Of a stretch of 64,000 nt of DNA, positions 58,893 to 64,000 are shown one piece after another; the first letter of the stretch is position 1; every line of letters begins with the position of its first letter. This DNA comes from JANXVR01 sp034667405. GTDB taxonomy: Bacteria > Actinomycetota > UBA4738 > HRBIN12. The stretch covers positions 62,001 through 126,000 of the forward strand of contig JAXDJX010000026.1 of the NCBI GenBank assembly GCA_034667405.1, given 5' to 3'. The translations under genes were made by a program, and so were the position numbers. The notes under the pieces are model-generated. The model had not been told where the DNA came from, did not search any database, and saw only the letters and a program-made list of their open reading frames with translations.

Positions 58893-60458
58893 TCAGATCC
58901 ATTGGTTCGCCCAGAGCCGCATGCGCCACGCGTCGTGGGAAAGCATCTTCCCGGTCAGCACCGGCCAGAACCAGACGAACAACCCGATCGCCAGGATCAC
59001 GAAGATCCACGCCACCGGTCGGAACGGGTGGTGCGTGGACTCGACCCGCTCACCCGTTGCGGGTTCGACCTGCACGATGGTGGCCTCATAGAGGTACCGA
59101 ACCGTGTAGACGCAGGCGAGCACCATGAAGGGCGTCATCGGCAACACGTAGAAGAAGAACTGCGGCCGCTTGACGAAGAACCACGGCAGCCATTGCACCA
59201 ACACCGCGAGGAGGATGAGTCCGGCGCGCCAGTCTCGCGCACGACGCCACCACCATGCCGTGAACGGCAGCGCGGCGATGCTTCCCCAGAAGATCGCCGG
59301 GTTCCCGATGGCAAGGATCTGCGCGATCGCCCCGTTCTCTCCGTTCTTCACCCAGTACGACACCGGGCGCCGCATGATGAGCCACGTCCATCCTGGCGAG
59401 TAATAGGGATGAGTGGGCGTGTACGTGTGGGTGGCGGTGTCCAACGCGGTGGCCTGCAAGGTGGCGTGGTAATGCCACATCGCCTGCTGGTTTGCCCACC
59501 AATCGTTGATGCTCCAGCCGAAATGGTTGAACCACGGGATGTAGACCGCCAGATACACCGCAGCCGGGAGCACGAGGAATGCCAGGGTGATGCCGAACCC
59601 CTCCCGGGCGAACGCGCGTGCGAAAGCCCGGCCCCAGCCGATGTGCTCACGGTGACGCCGGCTGGTCTCCCAGATGAGGCTGAGGATCCCCGCCGCGATC
59701 AAGGCGGTCACCCCGGACCACTTCACCGAAGCGGCGAGCGCGAATCCGACACCGGCGGCGAACCGCCACGGGCGCCAGACCGGAGACGGCACGCGCGCGG
59801 CGGGAGCCAGATGCGCCCCGACGTAGCCCTCCGGCGGGGTGGGCAACCGCAGCGGCACCCCTTCTGCTGGGCCCGGCAGTTCGGCGTCTTCTTCCGCTAG
59901 TTCCGCCGGCGTCCTGCGATCGATCCATCGCCGGTCCAGGAGGAGGAACAGGAACCCCATGATCACCCAGAACTCCAGGTGGATGTCCAGGAGCGCGGCA
60001 CGGGACTCCACGACGTTGAGCGATTCGGTGGCGAGTAGCAGTCCCGCGATGAACGTCCACAGCGCGCTCCCCCAGAGCAGCTGCGCGATCCCCGCGAGCG
60101 CTACCACCGCCGCCGTTCCAACCACGGCGGAGGACACGCGCCAGCCGAAGGGCGTCATGCCGAACGCTTTCTCGCCCAACGCGATCTGCCACTTGCCCAG
60201 CGGGGGGTGCACCCATGAACCGACGTCCCATTTTCCGTTCGTCGGGTCGCTCCGCCAATACTTCTCGGCGGAGGACGTGACCATGCACCTCTTGTCGCTC
60301 CACCCCACGTAGATGCACGCGGATTTCGCGTAGTACACCTCGTCGAAGACCAGGTCCTTCGGATACGACAGGTGCGCGAACCGAACGCCGGCGGCGATGA
60401 GCCCGACCGCGACCATCGCGACCACGGGACGGGTGACCCAGCGCCTCAGCCCTTGCAC
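58893..60458 (-). CDS. Protein O-mannosyltransferase (GT39)
   Basis: A protein of about 521 residues with some eleven helices, of the PMT family. The first luminal loop has 'LVFDEVYYAKSA' near residue 35 (catalytic Asp-Glu) and 'GSWVHPPLGKWQIAL' near 79; the C-terminus keeps the paired aromatic segments. It transfers mannose from polyprenyl phosphate to Ser/Thr of exported proteins. Start choice: TACCCT at 60465-60470 ends 6 nt before GTG 60458, favouring that over TTG 60464. In mycobacteria this gene (Rv1002c) is likewise divergent from rsmI. Confidence 0.92.
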   Translation of the reverse strand: MQGLRRWVTRPVVAMVAVGLIAAGVRFAHLSYPKDLVFDEVYYAKSACIYVGWSDKRCMVTSSAEKYWRSDPTNGKWDVGSWVHPPLGKWQIALGEKAFGMTPFGWRVSSAVVGTAAVVALAGIAQLLWGSALWTFIAGLLLATESLNVVESRAALLDIHLEFWVIMGFLFLLLDRRWIDRRTPAELAEEDAELPGPAEGVPLRLPTPPEGYVGAHLAPAARVPSPVWRPWRFAAGVGFALAASVKWSGVTALIAAGILSLIWETSRRHREHIGWGRAFARAFAREGFGITLAFLVLPAAVYLAVYIPWFNHFGWSINDWWANQQAMWHYHATLQATALDTATHTYTPTHPYYSPGWTWLIMRRPVSYWVKNGENGAIAQILAIGNPAIFWGSIAALPFTAWWWRRARDWRAGLILLAVLVQWLPWFFVKRPQFFFYVLPMTPFMVLACVYTVRYLYEATIVQVEPATGERVESTHHPFRPVAWIFVILAIGLFVWFWPVLTGKMLSHDAWRMRLWANQWI

Positions 60459-60464
60459 CGCCAA

Positions 60465-60470
60465 AGGGTA
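60465..60470 (-). promoter_or_regulatory. -10 hexamer TACCCT of the PMT gene
   Basis: Minus-strand TACCCT ends 6 nt before GTG 60458. Confidence 0.45.
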
Positions 60471-60501
60471 CCGGTGGCTGCCTCGCTTCGTGAGACCTGG
60501 G

Positions 60502-60933
60502 CTAGCGGCCGCGGTCCTTCACCCGATAGACGAACCGCAGTCCTTGGAAGACGGCGTCGATGGCGGCGGATTTGTTGTCGACCATCCCGGCGGCCAGACC
60601 GATCCCCTGTGCCGAGTCGAAGGTGATGTCCGTCGGCACCTTCGACGCCTTCTTCGGCCACGCGACCCACAGCCCGCCATCCGTCCGAACGCCGGGCTTG
60701 ATGTTGGCGAACCCACGCTCCAGGGCGCTCTGTTGCGTCGCGAAGACGACCGCCACGTCCAGGTCCTTGGAGGCCCTGCGGAGGAACTCGACGGCGTGGG
60801 GGAGTGGGGATATCCGGACCAACTCCTCGTGGAAGTCGGCCGGAGCACCGGCCAGATAGACGCGGGCAGCTTCGGTGATCCCGAGCTTCTTCCAGAGAGG
60901 GGTGCCCGAGTAGTCCTTGTGCCCGTCCGCCAC
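60502..60933 (-). CDS. DUF3052-family protein
   Basis: A 143-residue soluble protein with the DUF3052 wording: 'DYSGTPLWKKLGI' at the start, 'GGLWVAWPKKASKVPTDI' near residue 87 and 'GLRFVYRVKDR' at the end. The fold looks like a Rossmann-type methyltransferase remnant without a cofactor loop. Common in actinobacteria, function unknown. The GTG start at 60933 has GAGGAGGG 8-10 nt upstream. It lies between the PMT gene and the divergent rsmI. Confidence 0.85.
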   Translation of the reverse strand: MADGHKDYSGTPLWKKLGITEAARVYLAGAPADFHEELVRISPLPHAVEFLRRASKDLDVAVVFATQQSALERGFANIKPGVRTDGGLWVAWPKKASKVPTDITFDSAQGIGLAAGMVDNKSAAIDAVFQGLRFVYRVKDRGR

Positions 60934-61008
60934 GCGCCGCCACCCTCCTCGCTCGGCCCCGGCCGTTCGACCCTGGTCGCAGGGCTTTCATCCTGCCACC
61001 ATCGGCGC

Positions 61009-61869
61009 ATGGCCGGGACGCTCTTCGTCGTGGGAACGCCGATCGGGAACCTTGGCGATCTGACCCAACGCGCGGCCGAGACCTTGGCTGGAGTCGATCT
61101 GGTCGCGGCCGAGGACACCCGACGCTCGGGCCGTCTCCTGGACGGCATGGGCATCCGCAAGCCGATCATCTCGCTCTTCGAAGGCAACGAACGCGAACGA
61201 ACGCCCGAACTGGTGGCCCGGTTGCGGGCGGGCGCCAACATCGCGGTGGTCACCGACGGCGGCATGCCGTCGATCAGCGATCCGGGCTTCCGGCTGGTGC
61301 GTGCGTGTGCGAAGGAGGGGATCGAGGTTCGCGTGGTGCCCGGCCCCTCGGCGGCGATCGCAGCGCTCGTGGTCAGCGGGATGCCCACCGACCGGTTCGT
61401 CTTCGAGGGATTCTTGCCACGCAAGCAAGGCGAGCGGGAGCGACGGTTGGCCGAACTGGCCACCGACCGGCGAACCATCATCGTGTTCGAATCCCCGTTG
61501 CGAGTTCAGATCCTCCTTCGAGATGTACTGGTGGCGTTCGGAGATCGTCAGATCGTGATCGCCCGCGAGCTGACGAAGCTCCATGAAGAGGTGATCCGCG
61601 GTTCGGTCTCGGAGGTCCTGTCGGGGCTGGGCGACGCTGAGCTCAAAGGGGAAGTCGTCGTGGTGCTCCGAGGGGCGGACGAGGCCGTCCATGACCTGGC
61701 AGCGTGCATCCAGGAAGCTCGCGAACTGCTTGCCCAGGGCCTGAAGAAGCGCGATGCGGCCCGGGCGGTTGCCGACCGCCACGGCGTGAGCGCGAACGAT
61801 ATCTATGCCGGACTCGTGGTCGAACCTGCGCCCGAAGCTCAGGTGGGACTCGAGTCGCCCGTAGAATGA
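61009..61869 (+). CDS. rsmI: 16S rRNA (cytidine-1402-2'-O)-methyltransferase
   Basis: A 286-residue RsmI of the tetrapyrrole-methylase fold: 'LFVVGTPIGNLGDLTQRA' near residue 5, 'AAEDTRRSGRLL' near 35, 'VTDGGMPSISDPGF' near 84 and 'VPGPSAAIAALVVSG' near 110, all diagnostic. It methylates the 2'-O of C1402 in 16S rRNA, tuning decoding in the P site. The ATG at 61009 matches the family N-terminus; a frame open from far upstream is antisense to DUF3052 and rejected. metG follows after 7 bases. Confidence 0.95.
   Translation: MAGTLFVVGTPIGNLGDLTQRAAETLAGVDLVAAEDTRRSGRLLDGMGIRKPIISLFEGNERERTPELVARLRAGANIAVVTDGGMPSISDPGFRLVRACAKEGIEVRVVPGPSAAIAALVVSGMPTDRFVFEGFLPRKQGERERRLAELATDRRTIIVFESPLRVQILLRDVLVAFGDRQIVIARELTKLHEEVIRGSVSEVLSGLGDAELKGEVVVVLRGADEAVHDLAACIQEARELLAQGLKKRDAARAVADRHGVSANDIYAGLVVEPAPEAQVGLESPVE
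61862..61867 (+). promoter_or_regulatory. -10 hexamer TAGAAT of metG
   Basis: TAGAAT lies 9 nt before the metG ATG at the end of rsmI; it could give metG its own near-leaderless transcript. Confidence 0.35.
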
Positions 61870-61876
61870 CCCGACC

Positions 61877-63424
61877 ATGGGCCGGGACATCTTCTACATC
61901 ACGACCGCGATCGCCTACGTCAACGACGTGCCACACATCGGGCACGCCTACGAGGGAGTGGCGACCGACTTCGTTGCGCGATACCACCGCCAACGGGGAG
62001 AGACGGTCTTCCACCTCACCGGCCTCGACGAGCACGGCTTGAAGATCCAACGGGCGGCTGAGGCGAACGGGGCCAGCCCGAAGGATTGGGCGGATTCGAT
62101 GGCGCCTCGCTGGCGAGAAGTGTTGGGCCGGCTCGATATCGCCAACGACGACTTCATCCGAACCACGGAACCGCGTCACGAGGCCGTGGTGAAGAAACTG
62201 CTCAGGGCCGTCAAGGACAACGGCACGGACGATATCTATCTCGGCTCCTATGAAGGGCTGTACTGCGTCTCCTGTGAGGCCTACTACACGGAGGACGATC
62301 TGAAGAACCGACTCTGTCCCGTCCACGAGACCCCGGTGGAAGTGGTGAAGGAGGAGAACTACTTCTTCAAGCTCTCCGCCTACGCCGATCGGTTGTCCGC
62401 GCATTACGAGGCCAACCCGGCCGCGATCGCGCCTGACACCCGTCGCAACGAAGTGCTCTCAGTCATCCGCGGAGGGCTGCAGGATTTCTCGATCAGCCGA
62501 ACGTCATTCGACTGGGGCGTGCCGTTGCCTTGGGACGAAACCCACGTCTGCTACGTCTGGTTCGACGCGCTCGCGAACTACATCACCGCGGCGGGATACG
62601 GAGACGATCCGGAACGGTTCGCACGGATGTGGCCCGCAAACATCCACATGATCGGCAAGGACATCCTGCGGTTCCACGCCATCTACTGGCCGGCGATGTT
62701 GATGGCCGCAGGCCTGCAGCCCCCGACACAGGTCTGGGCTCACGGGTTCGTCAACGTCGGCGGCAAGAAGATGTCGAAGGCCAACGCCACCTCCATCCAC
62801 CCGTTCGAGTTGCTCGATAAGTTCGGGGTGGACTCCTACCGCTACTACTTCATGCGCGAGATCCGCTTCGGCGAAGACGGGAACTTCAGCTGGGAGTCGA
62901 TGGTCGATCGCCACAACGCCGATCTCGCGAACGGCCTCGGGAATCTCGCCTCCCGCGTCCTCGCCATGCTCGCGAGCTACTTCGACGGCGTAGTGCCGGA
63001 GCCGAAGGTCGAGGGCGCGGAGTCGGACCTCCCGGAAGTGACCGCCGACGCACTCAGCCGATACGACGAACACATGCTGGCCGTCCAACTCCAGCCGGCA
63101 CTCAGTGCGGTCTGGGACATCGTCGCTCGAGCGAATGCCTACCTCGTCGAGAAGGAGCCTTGGAAACTCGCGAAGGATCCCGCCCACCGTGACGAACTCG
63201 CCGGGGTGCTCTACGCCTCGGCCGAGACCCTGCGGATCTTGGCCGTCGCGATCCACCCGATCATGCCCGCGGCGGCCGGGAGCCTGTGGAGTCAGCTCGG
63301 GCAATCGGGGGCCGTCGCCGACGCCCACCTTCCCGCGGCGGGCGTGTGGGGCGGCCTCGCGTCGGGGACGGCGACGACCAAGGGCGAGAGCCTGTTCCCG
63401 CGCGTGGAGCACGACGGGCCATAG
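61877..63424 (+). CDS. metG: Methionyl-tRNA synthetase
   Basis: A 515-residue class-I synthetase: HIGH at residues 20-23 ('VPHIGHAYEG'), KMSKA near 297 ('GGKKMSKANATS'), and a zinc knuckle 'YCVSCEAYY' with 'CPVH' near 132. It ends after the anticodon-binding helical domain without the C-terminal dimerisation (EMAP) domain, the usual short form. It charges tRNA-Met for initiation and elongation. The order rsmI-metG-tatD is conserved in actinobacteria near the replication origin. Confidence 0.96.
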   Translation: MGRDIFYITTAIAYVNDVPHIGHAYEGVATDFVARYHRQRGETVFHLTGLDEHGLKIQRAAEANGASPKDWADSMAPRWREVLGRLDIANDDFIRTTEPRHEAVVKKLLRAVKDNGTDDIYLGSYEGLYCVSCEAYYTEDDLKNRLCPVHETPVEVVKEENYFFKLSAYADRLSAHYEANPAAIAPDTRRNEVLSVIRGGLQDFSISRTSFDWGVPLPWDETHVCYVWFDALANYITAAGYGDDPERFARMWPANIHMIGKDILRFHAIYWPAMLMAAGLQPPTQVWAHGFVNVGGKKMSKANATSIHPFELLDKFGVDSYRYYFMREIRFGEDGNFSWESMVDRHNADLANGLGNLASRVLAMLASYFDGVVPEPKVEGAESDLPEVTADALSRYDEHMLAVQLQPALSAVWDIVARANAYLVEKEPWKLAKDPAHRDELAGVLYASAETLRILAVAIHPIMPAAAGSLWSQLGQSGAVADAHLPAAGVWGGLASGTATTKGESLFPRVEHDGP

Positions 63425-63463
63425 TCTCGGGTCGGCACCACAGGCTGAGGCTTGCCGGAAACA

Positions 63464-63479
63464 TGTTTCACGTGAAGCT
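63464..63479. promoter_or_regulatory. parS-like ParB binding site
   Basis: TGTTTCACGTGAAGCT matches 14 of 16 bases of the near-universal parS sequence (TGTTTCACGTGAAACA), including the whole central GTTTCACGTGAA. It lies in the 99-base gap between metG and tatD. ParB loads at parS near the origin to drive chromosome segregation. I noticed no second match elsewhere in the window by eye. Confidence 0.6.
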
Positions 63480-63509
63480 CCCTGCCTCGACCGTATCTGC
63501 AGACCCGTG

Positions 63510-63515
63510 TACGCT
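63510..63515 (+). promoter_or_regulatory. -10 hexamer TACGCT of tatD
   Basis: TACGCT ends 8 nt before the tatD GTG at 63524. Confidence 0.4.
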
Positions 63516-63523
63516 CCCCGCCC

Positions 63524-64000
63524 GTGAGCGACTTGAACCCTGAACCGACGGTCCACGCAGGTGCGGTCGACACCCACTGTCACCTCTTCCTGCTGGACCT
63601 GGAACCTCCAGCAGTGGTCGAGGCCGCACGGGCCGCGGGCGTGGGACGGATCATCTGTGTCGGGATCGACGTCGAAACCAGCCGTCGGAGCCTGGAATTG
63701 GCCGAGTCCATACCGGGTGTGTTCGCCACGGCCGGCATGCACCCGCACGACGCGAGTGCCTTCGACGCCACGGCGTCTACCCGGATCGAGGAGCTCCTCC
63801 ACGACCCCAGGGTGGTCGGTGTAGGGGAGTGCGGTCTGGACTACTTCAGGATGCTTTCCCCCGTCGACGACCAACTCCGAACCTTGCGAACGCACATCTC
63901 GCTCTCCAACGAATCGGCGAAGCCGATGGTGGTCCATGTTCGCGACGCGTGGGAGGACACCCTTCGAGTCCTAGATGAGGGTTCCGCCGAGCACGTGGTT
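63524..64000 (+). CDS. tatD: TatD-family metal-dependent DNase, 3' end cut by the window
   Basis: The first 159 codons of a TatD-family hydrolase; the frame is open to the window edge. Metal ligands are visible: HxH in 'VDTHCHLF' near residue 17, Glu in 'GVGECGLDYF' near 102 and His in 'MVVHVRDAWED' near 140. TatD proteins are 3'-5' exonucleases acting on DNA and RNA. The GTG start at 63524 is placed by TACGCT and by the family N-terminus. It follows metG, as expected for the conserved metG-tatD-(rpfB)-ksgA order. Confidence 0.9.
   Translation, partial: MSDLNPEPTVHAGAVDTHCHLFLLDLEPPAVVEAARAAGVGRIICVGIDVETSRRSLELAESIPGVFATAGMHPHDASAFDATASTRIEELLHDPRVVGVGECGLDYFRMLSPVDDQLRTLRTHISLSNESAKPMVVHVRDAWEDTLRVLDEGSAEHVV

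Overview
The window is GC-rich DNA, densely packed with genes on both strands. It contains no rRNA, CRISPR array, transposase or integrase that I can see. The gene content points to an uncultured member of the Actinomycetota. The run fmdB, galU, moeA, moaC and a SepX/GlpR-like membrane protein (about 9.5-13.4 kb), and the run protein mannosyltransferase, DUF3052, rsmI, metG, tatD (about 58.9-64 kb), match two neighbouring blocks of actinobacterial chromosomes (Rv0991c-Rv0996 and Rv1002c-Rv1008 in Mycobacterium tuberculosis). Here they are about 46 kb apart. A near-perfect parS-like site lies between metG and tatD. About twenty start codons sit 6-8 nt downstream of a TANNNT hexamer without a Shine-Dalgarno sequence, the signature of leaderless transcription common in this phylum.

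Layout. 0-7.7 kb: two large membrane proteins (one a GT-C mannosyltransferase type), a small lipoprotein, the TldD/TldE protease pair and undecaprenyl-diphosphate phosphatase. 7.7-9.9 kb: a minus-strand run fmdB, mtnP, a 62-residue unknown and a SAF-domain protein. 10-13.5 kb: galU, moeA, moaC, the SepX/GlpR-like gene and tRNA-Ala(CGC). 13.6-20.2 kb: a 4-TM protein; a LysA-like PLP decarboxylase translationally coupled to a metallo-beta-lactamase-fold hydrolase; an amidohydrolase; a divergent HxlR regulator/YceI pair; a nitrilase and a GNAT.

20.1-28.6 kb: a CO-dehydrogenase/xanthine-dehydrogenase-type cluster (MocA-like, coxG, xdhC/coxF, coxS, coxM, coxD, coxE) with an MscS channel. It lacks the catalytic molybdenum subunit CoxL. 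It also carries three membrane-anchored proteins with a shared C-terminal pilin-like, two-cysteine module but no prepilin signal. 28.6-40.7 kb: an RDD protein, a phosphodiester glycosidase, PEP carboxylase, the three glycolate oxidase subunits (glcF apart from glcD-glcE), a secreted phosphoesterase, a frameshifted aminotransferase and an M15-type peptidase that shares an overlapping divergent promoter with glcD.

40.7-53.1 kb: a sugar catabolic locus with rhodanese, two PfkB-family kinases, a GNAT, a complete carbohydrate ABC transporter (ATPase, two permeases, binding lipoprotein), a SIS sugar isomerase, a DeoR-type regulator, an amidohydrolase, an MFS transporter and a GH4 alpha-galactosidase. 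53.2-58.8 kb: a stand-alone Lrp/AsnC ligand-binding domain, pirin, an FAD oxidoreductase, a CPBP protease, a YbaK-like editing domain and a CocE/NonD hydrolase. 58.9-64 kb: the conserved block ending in a tatD cut by the window edge.

The observations most worth following are the SepX/GlpR-like protein beside a MoeA/gephyrin homologue, the parS-like site, the pilin-like trio inside the Cox cluster, the missing CoxL, the decarboxylase with an altered active-site motif, and the overlapping glcD/M15 promoters.
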